The notes under the pieces were generated by a model, which worked only from the letters and a program-made list of their open reading frames with translations, ran no database searches and was not told the origin of the DNA. Below are positions 38,963 through 51,602 of a stretch of DNA of 64,000 bases, in pieces. Positions within the stretch are counted from its first letter, which is position 1, and every line of letters starts with the position of its first letter. Source of the stretch: Auanema rhodensis (lineage: Eukaryota; Nematoda; Chromadorea; Rhabditida; Rhabditidae); assembly GCA_964057225.1 (NCBI GenBank), contig OZ059900.1:24319638-24383637 (forward strand), given 5' to 3'. The position numbers and the translations under genes were made by a program.

Positions 38963-41900
38963 AAATTTCCAAAAACTGGTTTTCCAGCATAATAAAATAT
39001 TTCTCATGGGAAATACTGTGTTTTTGTATTTTTCTAGTGTTCAGCATGTAAAATACTTCATTTTAGTATGTAACACGCTGAAATTCGTTGCATTTGACGA
39101 CTCATATGAACAAAAATCGATTTAATCAATATTAGCCATAAGGGGCGTGCCCTCAGAATGTGCTAATTTCCTTAATTTTCTAACCCCTGTTTTTTTGTCG
39201 TGAAAGTGGAATTAGACGTTGTAAGAACAATTTTGAGCTAGGTTTCATTGACATTGCATGAGTTTGAACACATGAAATCGTAAGTCAAAACCTTGTTTAC
39301 AGCGAACTTTCCAAAAACTGGTTTTCCAGCATAATAAAATATTTCTCATGGGAAATACTGTGTTTTTGTATTTTTATAGTGTTCAGCATGTAAAATGCTT
39401 CATTTTAGTATGTAACACCCTGAAATTCGTTTCATTTGACGACTCATATGAACAAAAATCGATTTAATCAATATTAGCCATAAGGGGCGTGCCCTCAGAA
39501 TATGCTAATTTCCTTAATTTTCTAACCCCTGTTTTTTTGTCGTGAAAGTGGAACTAGACGTTGTAGGAACAATTTTGAGCAAGGTTTCATTGACATTGCA
39601 TGAGTTTGAACACATGAAATCGTAAGTCAAAACCTTGTTTACAGCGAAATTTCCAAAAACTGGTTTTCCAGCATAATAAAATATTTCTCATGGGAAATAC
39701 TGTGTTTTTGTATTTTTCTAGTGTTCAGCATGTGAAATACTTCATTTTAGTATGTAACACGCTGAAATTCGTTGCATTTGACGACTCATATGAACAAAAA
39801 TCGATTTAATCAATATTAGCCATAAGGGGCGTGCCCTCAGAATATGCTAATTTCCTAAATTTTCTAACCCCTGTTTTTTTGTCGTGAAAGTGGAACTAGA
39901 CGTTGTACGAACAATTTTGAGCTAGGTTTCATTGACATTGCATGAGTTTGAACACATGAAATCGTAAGTCAAAACCTTGTTTACAGCGAAATTTCCAAAA
40001 ACTGGTTTTCCAGCATAATAAAATATTTCTCATGGGTAAAACTGTGTTTTTGTATTTTTCTAGTGTTCAGCATGTAAAATGCTTCATTTTAGTATGTAAC
40101 ACGCTGAAATTCGTTGCATTTGACGACTCATATGAACCAAAATCGATTTAATCAATATTAGCCATAAGGGGCGTGCCCTCAGAATATGCTAATTTCCTAA
40201 ATTTTCTAACCCCTGTTTTTTTGTCGTGAAAGTGGAACTAGACATTGTACGAACAATTTTGAGCTAGGTTTCATTGACATTGCATGAGTTTGAACACATG
40301 AAATCGTAAGTCAAAACCTTGTTTACAGCGAAATTTCCAAAAACTGGTTTTCCAGCATAATAAAATATTTCTCATGGGAAAAACTGTGTTTTTGTATTTT
40401 TCTAGTGTTCAGCTTGTAAAATGCTTCATTTTAGTATGTAACACGCTGAAATTTGTTGCATTTGACGACTCATATGAACAAAAATCGATTTAATCAATAT
40501 TAGCCATAAGGGGCGTGCCCTCAGAATATGCTAATTTCCTTAATTTTCTAACCCCTGTTTTTTTGTCGTGAAAGTGGAACTAGACGTTGTACGAACAATT
40601 TTGAGCTAGGTTTCATTGACATTGCATGAGTTTGAACACATGAAATCGTAAGTCAAAACCTTGTTTACAGCGAAATTTCCAAAAACTGGTTTTCCAGCAT
40701 AATAAAATATTTCTCATGGGAAATACTGTGTTTTTGTATTTTTCTAGTGTTCAGCATGTAAAATGCTCCATTTTAGTATGTAACACGCTGAAATTCGTTG
40801 CATTTGACGACTCATATGAACCAAAATCGATTTAATCAATATTAGCCATAAGGGGCGTGCCCTCAGAATATGCTAATTTCCTAAATTTTCTAACCCCTGT
40901 TTTTTTGTCGTGAAAGTGGAACTAGACATTGTACGAACAATTTTGAGCTAGGTTTCATTGACATTGCATGAGTTTGAACACATGAAATCGTAAGTCAAAA
41001 CCTTGTTTACAGCGAAATTTCCAAAAACTGGTTTTCCAGCATAATAAAATATTTCTCATGGGAAAAACTGTGTTTTTGTATTTTTCTAGTGTTCAGCTTG
41101 TAAAATGCTTCATTTTAGTATGTAACACGCTGAAATTTGTTGCATTTGACGACTCATATGAACAAAAATCGATTTAATCAATATTAGCCATAAGGGGCGT
41201 GCCCTCAGAATATGCTAATTTCCTTAATTTTCTAACCCCTGTTTTTTTGTCGTGAAAGTGGAACTAGACGTTGTACGAACAATTTTGAGCTAGGTTTCAT
41301 TGACATTGCATGAGTTTGAACACATGAAATCGTAAGTCAAAACCTTGTTTACAGCGAAATTTCCAAAAACTGGTTTTCCAGCATAATAAAATATTTCTCA
41401 TGGGAAATACTGTGTTTTTGTATTTTTCTAGTGTTCAGCATGTAAAATGCTCCATTTTAGTATGTAACACGCTGAAATTCGTTGCATTTGACGACTCATA
41501 TGAACAAAAATCGATTTAATCAATATTAGCCATAAGGGGCGTGCCCTCAGAATATGCTAATTTCCTTAATTTTCTAACCCCTGTTTTTTTGTCGTGAAAG
41601 TGGAACTAGACATTGTACGAACAATTTTGAGCAAGGTTTCATTGACATTGCATGAGTTTGAACACATGAAATCGTAAGTCAAAACCTTGTTTACAGCGAA
41701 ATTTCCAAAAACTGGTTTTCCAGCATAATAAAATATTTCTCATGGGTAAAACTGTGTTTTTGTATTTTTCTAGTGTTCAGCATGTAAAATGCTTCATTTT
41801 AGTATGTAAGACGCTGAAATTCGTTGCATTTGACGACTCATATGAACAAAAATCGATTTAATCAATATTAGCCATAAGGGGCGTGCCCTCAGAATATGCT

Positions 41901-43408
41901 AATTTCCTAAATTTTCTAACCCCTGTTTTTTTGTCGTGAAAGTGGAACTAGACGTTGTACGAACAATTTTGAGCTAGGTTTCATTGACATTGCATGAGTT
42001 TGAACACATGAAATCGTAAGTCAAAACCTTGTTTACAGCGAAATTTCCAAAAACTGGTTTTCCAGCATAATAAAATATTTCTCATGGGTAAAACTGTGTT
42101 TTTGTATTTTTCTAGTGTTCAGCATGTAAAATGCTTCATTTTAGTATGTAACACGCTGAAATTCGTTGCATTTGACGACTCATATGAACCAAAATCGATT
42201 TAATCAATATTAGCCATAAGGGGCGTGCCCTCAGAATATGCTAATTTCCTAAATTTTCTAACCCCTGTTTTTTTGTCGTGAAAGTGGAACTAGACATTGT
42301 ACGAACAATTTTGAGCTAGGTTTCATTGACATTGCATGAGTTTGAACACATGAAATCGTAAGTCAAAACCTTGTTTACAGCGAAATTTCCAAAAACTGGT
42401 TTTCCAGCATAATAAAATATTTCTCATGGGAAAAACTGTGTTTTTGTATTTTTCTAGTGTTCAGCTTGTAAAATGCTTCATTTTAGTATGTAACACGCTG
42501 AAATTTGTTGCATTTGACGACTCATATGAACAAAAATCGATTTAATCAATATTAGCCATAAGGGGCGTGCCCTCAGAATATGCTAATTTCCTTAATTTTC
42601 TAACCCCTGTTTTTTTGTCGTGAAAGTGGAACTAGACGTTGTACGAACAATTTTGAGCTAGGTTTCATTGACATTGCATGAGTTTGAACACATGAAATCG
42701 TAAGTCAAAACCTTGTTTACAGCGAAATTTCCAAAAACTGGTTTTCCAGCATAATAAAATATTTCTCATGGGAAATACTGTGTTTTTGTATTTTTCTAGT
42801 GTTCAGCATGTAAAATGCTCCATTTTAGTATGTAACACGCTGAAATTCGTTGCATTTGACGACTCATATGAACCAAAATCGATTTAATCAATATTAGCCA
42901 TAAGGGGCGTGCCCTCAGAATATGCTAATTTCCTAAATTTTCTAACCCCTGTTTTTTTGTCGTGAAAGTGGAACTAGACATTGTACGAACAATTTTGAGC
43001 TAGGTTTCATTGACATTGCATGAGTTTGAACACATGAAATCGTAAGTCAAAACCTTGTTTACAGCGAAATTTCCAAAAACTGGTTTTCCAGCATAATAAA
43101 ATATTTCTCATGGGAAAAACTGTGTTTTTGTATTTTTCTAGTGTTCAGCTTGTAAAATGCTTCATTTTAGTATGTAACACGCTGAAATTTGTTGCATTTG
43201 ACGACTCATATGAACAAAAATCGATTTAATCAATATTAGCCATAAGGGGCGTGCCCTCAGAATATGCTAATTTCCTTAATTTTCTAACCCCTGTTTTTTT
43301 GTCGTGAAAGTGGAATTAGACGTTGTAGGAACAATTTTGAGCTAGGTTTCATTGACATTGCATGAGTTTGAACACATGAAATCGTAAGTCAAAACCTTGT
43401 TTACAGCG
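38963..43408. repeat. Satellite block, monomers 115-127 (dimer and hexamer patterns)
   Basis: Starts are 38963, 39305, 39647, 39989, 40331, 40673, 41015, 41357, 41699, 42041, 42383, 42725 and 43067. 'gggaaaaac/agcttgt/atttgttg' units (40331, 41015, 42383, 43067) alternate with 'gctccat' units (40673, 41357, 42725). Four-monomer runs 39989-41356 and 42041-43408 are copies 2052 bp apart, both opening with 'gggtaaaac/aaccaaaat/gacattg'. 38963 has 'gaatgtgc' and a rare 'gtaagaac', shared with 47502. Confidence 0.85.
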
Positions 43409-45115
43409 AAATTTCCAAAAACTGGTTTTCCAGCATAATAAAATATTTCTCATGGGAAATACTGTGTTTTTGTATTTTTATAGTGTTCAGCATGTAAAAT
43501 GCTTCATTTTAGTATGTAACACGCTGAAATTCGTTGCATTTGACGACTCATATGAACAAAAATCGATTTAATCAATATTAGCCATAAGGGGCGTGCCCTC
43601 AGAATATGCTAATTTCCTTAATTTTCTAACCCCTGTTTTTTTGTCGTGAAAGTGGAATTAGACGTTGTAGGAACAATTTTGAGCTAGGTTTCATTGACAT
43701 TGCATGAGTTTGAACACATGAAATCGTAAGTCAAAACCTTGTTTACAGCGAAATTTCCAAAAACTGGTTTTCCAGCATAATAAAATATTTCTCATGGGAA
43801 ATACTGTGTTTTTGTATTTTTCTAGTGTTCAGCATGTAAAATGCTTCATTTTAGTATGTAACACGCTGAAATTCGTTGCATTTGACGACTCATATGAACA
43901 AAAATCGATTTAATCAATATTAGCCATAAGGGGCGTGCCCTCAGAATATGCTAATTTCCTTAATTTTCTAACCCCTGTTTTTTGTCGTGAAAGTGGAACT
44001 AGACGTTGTAGGAACAATTTTGAGCTAGGTTTCATTGACATTGCATGAGTTCGAACACATGAAATCGTAAGTCAAAACCTTGTTTACAGCGAAATTTCCA
44101 AAAACTGGTTTTCCAGCATAATAAAATATTTCTCATGGGAAATACTGTGTTTTTGTATTTTTCTAGTGTTCAGCATGTAAAATACTTCATTTAAGTATGT
44201 AACACGCTGAAATTCGTTGCATTTGACGACTCATATGAACAAAAATCGATTTAATCAATATTAGCCATAAGGGGCGTGCCCTCAGAATATGCTAATTTCC
44301 TTAATTTTCTAACCCCTGTTTTTTTGTCGTGAAAGTGGAATAAGACGTTGTAGGAACAATTTTGAGCTAGGTTTCATTGACATTGCATGAGTTTGAACAC
44401 ATGAAATCGTAAGTCAAAACCTTGTTTACAGCGAACTTTCCAAAAACTGGTTTTCCAGCATAATAAAATATTTCTCATGGGAAATACTAAGTTTTTGTAT
44501 TTTTATAGTGTTCAGCATGTAAAATGCTTCATTTTAGTATGTAACACCCTGAAATTCGTTTCATTTGACGACTCATATGAACAAAAATCGATTTAATCAA
44601 TATTAGCCATAAGGGGCGTGCCCTCAGAATATGCTAATTTCCTTAATTTTCTAACCCCTGTTTTTTTGTCGTGAAAGTGGAACTAGACGTTGTAGGAACA
44701 ATTTTGAGCAAGGTTTCATTGACATTGCATGAGTTTGAACACATGAAATCGTAAGTCAAAACCTTGTTTACAGCGAACTTTCCAAAAACTGGTTTTCCAG
44801 CATAATAAAATATTTCTCATGGGAAATACTGTGTTTTTGTATTTTTATAGTGTTCAGCATTTAAATGCTTCATTTTAGTATGTAACACCCTGAAATTCGT
44901 TTCATTTGACGACTCATATGAACAAAAATCGATTTAATCAATATTAGCCATAAGGGGCGTGCCCTCAGAATATGCTAATTTCCTTAATTTTCTAACCCCT
45001 GTTTTTTGTCGTGAAAGTGGAACTAGACGTTGTAGGAACAATTTTGAGCTAGGTTTCATTGACATTGCATGAGTTTGAACACATGAAATCGTAAGTCAAA
45101 ACCTTGTTTACAGCG
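43409..45115. repeat. Block with private variants, copy 1 (monomers 128-132)
   Basis: Starts are 43409, 43751, 44092, 44434 and 44776. Rare markers in order: 'gagttcgaac' (43751), 'ggaataag' with 'catttaag' (44092), 'atactaag' (44434) and 'gcatttaaatgc' (44776, 1 bp shorter). The same four rare markers recur in order at 49896, 50578, 50920 and 51262, so the two blocks share a common origin. Confidence 0.88.
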
Positions 45116-46138
45116 AAATTTCCAAAAACTGGTTTTCCAGCATAATAAAATATTTCTCATGGGAAATACTGTGTTTTTGTATTTTTCTAGTGTTCAGCAT
45201 GTAAAACACTTCATTTTAGTATGTAACACGCTGAAATTCAATGCATTTGACGAATCATATGAACAAAAATCGATTTAATCAATATAAGCCATAGAGGCGT
45301 GCCCTCAGAATATGCTAATTTCCTTAATTTTCTAACCCCTGTTTTTTGTCGTGAAAGTGGAACTAGACGTTGTAGGAACAATTTTGAGCTAGGTTTCATT
45401 GACATTGCATGAGTTTGAACACATGAAATCGTAAGTCAAAACCTTGTTTACAGCGAAATTTCCAAAAACTGGTTTTCCAGCATAATAAAATATTTCTCAT
45501 GGGAAATACTGTGTTTTTGTATTTTTATAGTGTTCAGCATGTAAAATGCTTCATTTTAGTATGTAACACGCTGAAATTCGTTGCATTTGACGACTCATAT
45601 GAACAAAAATCGATTTAATCAATATTAGCCATAAGGGGCGTGCCCTCAGAATATGCTAATTTCCTTAATTTTCTAACCCCTGTTTTTTTGTCGTGAAAGT
45701 GGAATTAGACGTTGTAGGAACAATTTTGAGCTAGGTTTCATTGACATTGCATGAGTTTGAACACATGAAATCGTAAGTCAAAACCTTGTTTACAGCGAAA
45801 TTTCCAAAAACTGGTTTTCCAGCATAATAAAATATTTCTCATGGGAAATACTGTGTTTTTGTATTTTTCTAGTGTTCAGCATGTAAAATGCTTCATTTTA
45901 GTATGTAACACGCTGAAATTCGTTGCATTTGACGACTCATATGAACAAAAATCGATTTAATCAATATTAGCCATAAGGGGCGTGCCCTCAGAATATGCTA
46001 ATTTCCTTAATTTTCTAACCCCTGTTTTTTGTCGTGAAAGTGGAACTAGACGTTGTAGGAACAATTTTGAGCTAGGTTTCATTGACATTGCATGAGTTTG
46101 AACACATGAAATCGTAAGTCAAAACCTTGTTTACAGCG
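45116..46138. repeat. 3-monomer block, copy 1
   Basis: Starts are 45116, 45456 and 45798: 'gtaaaacac/ttcaatg/agccatagagg+T6' (340 bp), 'tatag+ggaattag' (342 bp), 'tctag+T6' (341 bp). The trio repeats at once from 46139, giving a 1023-bp period, and begins a third time at 47162 with 'gtgaaacac'. Confidence 0.88.
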
Positions 46139-47161
46139 AAATTTCCAAAAACTGGTTTTCCAGCATAATAAAATATTTCTCATGGGAAATACTGTGTTTT
46201 TGTATTTTTCTAGTGTTCAGCATGTAAAACACTTCATTTTAGTATGTAACACGCTGAAATTCAATGCATTTGACGAATCATATGAACAAAAATCGATTTA
46301 ATCAATATAAGCCATAGAGGCGTGCCCTCAGAATATGCTAATTTCCTTAATTTTCTAACCCCTGTTTTTTGTCGTGAAAGTGGAACTAGACGTTGTAGGA
46401 ACAATTTTGAGCTAGGTTTCATTGACATTGCATGAGTTTGAACACATGAAATCGTAAGTCAAAACCTTGTTTACAGCGAAATTTCCAAAAACTGGTTTTC
46501 CAGCATAATAAAATATTTCTCATGGGAAATACTGTGTTTTTGTATTTTTATAGTGTTCAGCATGTAAAATGCTTCATTTTAGTATGTAACACGCTGAAAT
46601 TCGTTGCATTTGACGACTCATATGAACAAAAATCGATTTAATCAATATTAGCCATAAGGGGCGTGCCCTCAGAATATGCTAATTTCCTTAATTTTCTAAC
46701 CCCTGTTTTTTTGTCGTGAAAGTGGAATTAGACGTTGTAGGAACAATTTTGAGCTAGGTTTCATTGACATTGCATGAGTTTGAACACATGAAATCGTAAG
46801 TCAAAACCTTGTTTACAGCGAAATTTCCAAAAACTGGTTTTCCAGCATAATAAAATATTTCTCATGGGAAATACTGTGTTTTTGTATTTTTCTAGTGTTC
46901 AGCATGTAAAATTCTTCATTTTAGTATGTAACACGCTGAAATTCGTTGCATTTGACGACTCATATGAACAAAAATCGATTTAATCAATATTAGCCATAAG
47001 GGGCGTGCCCTCAGAATATGCTAATTTCCTTAATTTTCTAACCCCTGTTTTTTGTCGTGAAAGTGGAACTAGACGTTGTAGGAACAATTTTGAGCTAGGT
47101 TTCATTGACATTGCATGAGTTTGAACACATGAAATCGTAAGTCAAAACCTTGTTTACAGCG
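46139..47161. repeat. 3-monomer block, copy 2
   Basis: Starts are 46139, 46479 and 46821. The variant order equals 45116-46138. The third unit has a private 'aaaattctt' where copy 1 has 'aaaatgctt'. The unit after it (47162) is the related 'gtgaaacac' type. Confidence 0.88.
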
Positions 47162-49211
47162 AAATTTCCAAAAACTGGTTTTCCAGCATAATAAAATATT
47201 TCTCATGGGAAATACTGTGTTTTTGTATTTTTCTAGTGTTCAGCATGTGAAACACTTCATTTTAGTATGTAACACGCTGAAATTCAATGCATTTGACGAA
47301 TCATATGAACAAAAATCGATTTAATCAATATAAGCCATAGAGGCGTGCCCTCAGAATATGCTAATTTCCTTAATTTTCTAACCCCTGTTTTTTGTCGTGA
47401 AAGTGGAACTAGACGTTGTAGGAACAATTTTGAGCTAGGTTTCATTGACATTGCATGAGTTTGAACACATGAAATCGTAAGTCAAAACCTTGTTTACAGC
47501 GAAATTTCCAAAAACTGGTTTTCCAGCATAATAAAATATTTCTCATGGGAAATACTGTGTTTTTGTATTTTTCTAGTGTTCAGCATGTAAAATACTTCAT
47601 TTTAGTATGTAACACGCTGAAATTCGTTGCATTTGACGACTCATATGAACAAAAATCGATTTAATCAATATTAGCCATAAGGGGCGTGCCCTCAGAATGT
47701 GCTAATTTCCTTAATTTTCTAACCCCTGTTTTTTTGTCGTGAAAGTGGAATTAGACGTTGTAAGAACAATTTTGAGCTAGGTTTCATTGACATTGCATGA
47801 GTTTGAACACATGAAATCGTAAGTCAAAACCTTGTTTACAGCGAACTTTCCAAAAACTGGTTTTCCAGCATAATAAAATATTTCTCATGGGAAATACTGT
47901 GTTTTTGTATTTTTATAGTGTTCAGCATGTAAAATGCTTCATTTTAGTATGTAACACCCTGAAATTCGTTTCATTTGACGACTCATATGAACAAAAATCG
48001 ATTTAATCAATATTAGCCATAAGGGGCGTGCCCTCAGAATATGCTAATTTCCTTAATTTTCTAACCCCTGTTTTTTTGTCGTGAAAGTGGAACTAGACGT
48101 TGTAGGAACAATTTTGAGCTAGGTTTCATTGACATTGCATGAGTTTGAACACATGAAATCGTAAGTCAAAACCTTGTTTACAGCGAAATTTCCAAAAACT
48201 GGTTTTCCAGCATAATAAAATATTTCTCATGGGAAATACTGTGTTTTTGTATTTTTCTAGTGTTCAGCATGTGAAATACTTCATTTTAGTATGTAACACG
48301 CTGAAATTCGTTGCATTTGACGACTCATATGAACAAAAATCGATTTAATCAATATTAGCCATAAGGGGCGTGCCCTCAGAATATGCTAATTTCCTAAATT
48401 TTCTAACCCCTGTTTTTTTGTCGTGAAAGTGGAACTAGACGTTGTACGAACAATTTTGAGCTAGGTTTCATTGACATTGCATGAGTTTGAACACATGAAA
48501 TCGTAAGTCAAAACCTTGTTTACAGCGAAATTTCCAAAAACTGGTTTTCCAGCATAATAAAATATTTCTCATGGGTAAAACTGTGTTTTTGTATTTTTCT
48601 AGTGTTCAGCATGTAAAATGCTTCATTTTAGTATGTAACACGCTGAAATTCGTTGCATTTGACGACTCATATGAACCAAAATCGATTTAATCAATATTAG
48701 CCATAAGGGGCGTGCCCTCAGAATATGCTAATTTCCTAAATTTTCTAACCCCTGTTTTTTTGTCGTGAAAGTGGAACTAGACATTGTACGAACAATTTTG
48801 AGCTAGGTTTCATTGACATTGCATGAGTTTGAACACATGAAATCGTAAGTCAAAACCTTGTTTACAGCGAAATTTCCAAAAACTGGTTTTCCAGCATAAT
48901 AAAATATTTCTCATGGGAAAAACTGTGTTTTTGTATTTTTCTAGTGTTCAGCTTGTAAAATGCTTCATTTTAGTATGTAACACGCTGAAATTTGTTGCAT
49001 TTGACGACTCATATGAACAAAAATCGATTTAATCAATATTAGCCATAAGGGGCGTGCCCTCAGAATATGCTAATTTCCTTAATTTTCTAACCCCTGTTTT
49101 TTTGTCGTGAAAGTGGAACTAGACGTTGTACGAACAATTTTGAGCTAGGTTTCATTGACATTGCATGAGTTTGAACACATGAAATCGTAAGTCAAAACCT
49201 TGTTTACAGCG
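47162..49211. repeat. 6-monomer block, distant copy of 38623-40672
   Basis: Starts are 47162, 47502, 47844, 48186, 48528 and 48870. They match 38623, 38963, 39305, 39647, 39989 and 40331 in variant order, offset 8539 bp. Shared marks include 'gaatgtgc' with 'gtaagaac', 'aacttt/caccctg', 'gtgaaatac+cctaaat', 'gggtaaaac/aaccaaaat/gacattg' and 'agcttgt/atttgttg'. One difference is 'gagcaagg' at the end of 39305 against 'gagctagg' at the end of 47844. Confidence 0.85.
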
Positions 49212-51602
49212 AAATTTCCAAAAACTGGTTTTCCAGCATAATAAAATATTTCTCATGGGAAATACTGTGTTTTTGTATTTTTCTAGTGTTCAGCATGTAA
49301 AATGCTCCATTTTAGTATGTAACACGCTGAAATTCGTTGCATTTGACGACTCATATGAACAAAAATCGATTTAATCAATATTAGCCATAAGGGGCGTGCC
49401 CTCAGAATATGCTAATTTCCTTAATTTTCTAACCCCTGTTTTTTTGTCGTGAAAGTGGAATTAGACGTTGTAGGAACAATTTTGAGCTAGGTTTCATTGA
49501 CATTGCATGAGTTTGAACACATGAAATCGTAAGTCAAAACCTTGTTTACAGCGAAATTTCCAAAAACTGGTTTTCCAGCATAATAAAATATTTCTCATGG
49601 GAAATACTGTGTTTTTGTATTTTTATAGTGTTCAGCATGTAAAATGCTTCATTTTAGTATGTAAGACGCTGAAATTCGTTGCATTTGACGACTCATATGA
49701 ACAAAAATCGATTTAATCAATATTAGCCATAAGGGGCGTGCCCTCAGAATATGCTAATTTCCTTAATTTTCTAACCCCTGTTTTTTTGTCGTGAAAGTGG
49801 AATTAGACGTTGTAGGAACAATTTTGAGCTAGGTTTCATTGACATTGCATGAGTTTGAACACATGAAATCGTAAGTCAAAACCTTGTTTACAGCGAAATT
49901 TCCAAAAACTGGTTTTCCAGCATAATAAAATATTTCTCATGGGAAATACTGTGTTTTTGTATTTTTCTAGTGTTCAGCATGTAAAATGCTTCATTTTAGT
50001 ATGTAACACGCTGAAATTCGTTGCATTTGACGACTCATATGAACAAAAATCGATTTAATCAATATTAGCCATAAGGGGCGTGCCCTCAGAATATGCTAAT
50101 TTCCTTAATTTTCTAACCCCTGTTTTTTGTCGTGAAAGTGGAACTAGACGTTGTAGGAACAATTTTGAGCTAGGTTTCATTGACATTGCATGAGTTCGAA
50201 CACATGAAATCGTAAGTCAAAACCTTGTTTACAGCGAAATTTCCAAAAACTGGTTTTCCAGCATAATAAAATATTTCTCATGGGAAATACTGTGTTTTTG
50301 TATTTTTCTAGTGTTCAGCATGTAAAATACTCCATTTTAGTATGTAACACGCTGAAATTCGTTGCATTTGACGACTCATATGAACAAAAATCGATTTAAT
50401 CAATATAAGCCATAAGGGGCGTGCCCTCAGAATATGCTAATTTCCTTAATTTTCTAACCCCTGTTTTTTGTCGTGAAAGTGGAACTAGACGTTGTAGGAA
50501 CAATTTTGAGCTAGGTTTCATTGACATTGCATGAGTTTGTACACATGAAATCGTAAGTCAAAACCTTGTTTACAGCGAAATTTCCAAAAACTGGTTTTCC
50601 AGCATAATAAAATATTTCTCATGGGAAATACTGTGTTTTTGTATTTTTCTAGTGTTCAGCATGTAAAATACTTCATTTAAGTATGTAACACGCTGAAATT
50701 CGTTGCATTTGACGACTCATATGAACAAAAATCGATTTAATCAATATTAGCCATAAGGGGCGTGCCCTCAGAATATGCTAATTTCCTTAATTTTCTAACC
50801 CCTGTTTTTTTGTCGTGAAAGTGGAATAAGACGTTGTAGGAACAATTTTGAGCTAGGTTTCATTGACATTGCATGAGTTTGAACACATGAAATCGTAAGT
50901 CAAAACCTTGTTTACAGCGAACTTTCCAAAAACTGGTTTTCCAGCATAATAAAATATTTCTCATGGGAAATACTAAGTTTTTGTATTTTTATAGTGTTCA
51001 GCATGTAAAATGCTTCATTTTAGTATGTAACACCCTGAAATTCGTTTCATTTGACGACTCATATGAACAAAAATCGATTTAATCAATATTAGCCATAAGG
51101 GGCGTGCCCTCAGAATATGCTAATTTCCTTAATTTTCTAACCCCTGTTTTTTTGTCGTGAAAGTGGAACTAGACGTTGTAGGAACAATTTTGAGCAAGGT
51201 TTCATTGACATTGCATGAGTTTGAACACATGAAATCGTAAGTCAAAACCTTGTTTACAGCGAACTTTCCAAAAACTGGTTTTCCAGCATAATAAAATATT
51301 TCTCATGGGAAATACTGTGTTTTTGTATTTTTATAGTGTTCAGCATTTAAATGCTTCATTTTAGTATGTAACACCCTGAAATTCGTTTCATTTGACGACT
51401 CATATGAACAAAAATCGATTTAATCAATATTAGCCATAAGGGGCGTGCCCTCAGAATATGCTAATTTCCTTAATTTTCTAACCCCTGTTTTTTTGTCGTG
51501 AAAGTGGAACTAGACGTTGTAGGAACAATTTTGAGCAAGGTTTCATTGACATTGCATGAGTTTGAACACATGAAATCGTAAGTCAAAACCTTGTTTACAG
51601 CG
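49212..51602. repeat. Block with private variants, copy 2 (monomers 145-151)
   Basis: Starts are 49212, 49554, 49896, 50237, 50578, 50920 and 51262. Monomers 49554-51602 repeat 43409-45115, with one extra monomer (50237, 'actccat/ataagccataagg/gtttgtacac') between the 'gttcgaac' and 'ggaataag' units. 49554 has 'gtaagacg', otherwise seen at 41699. 51262 has T7 and 'gagcaagg', where its partner 44776 has T6 and 'gagctagg'. Confidence 0.85.

Noticed and set aside
44776-45115. Frameshift or broken gene at 'gcatttaaatgc'
   Set aside because: It is a 1-bp shorter variant of a non-coding satellite monomer, shared with 51262; no reading frame is involved.
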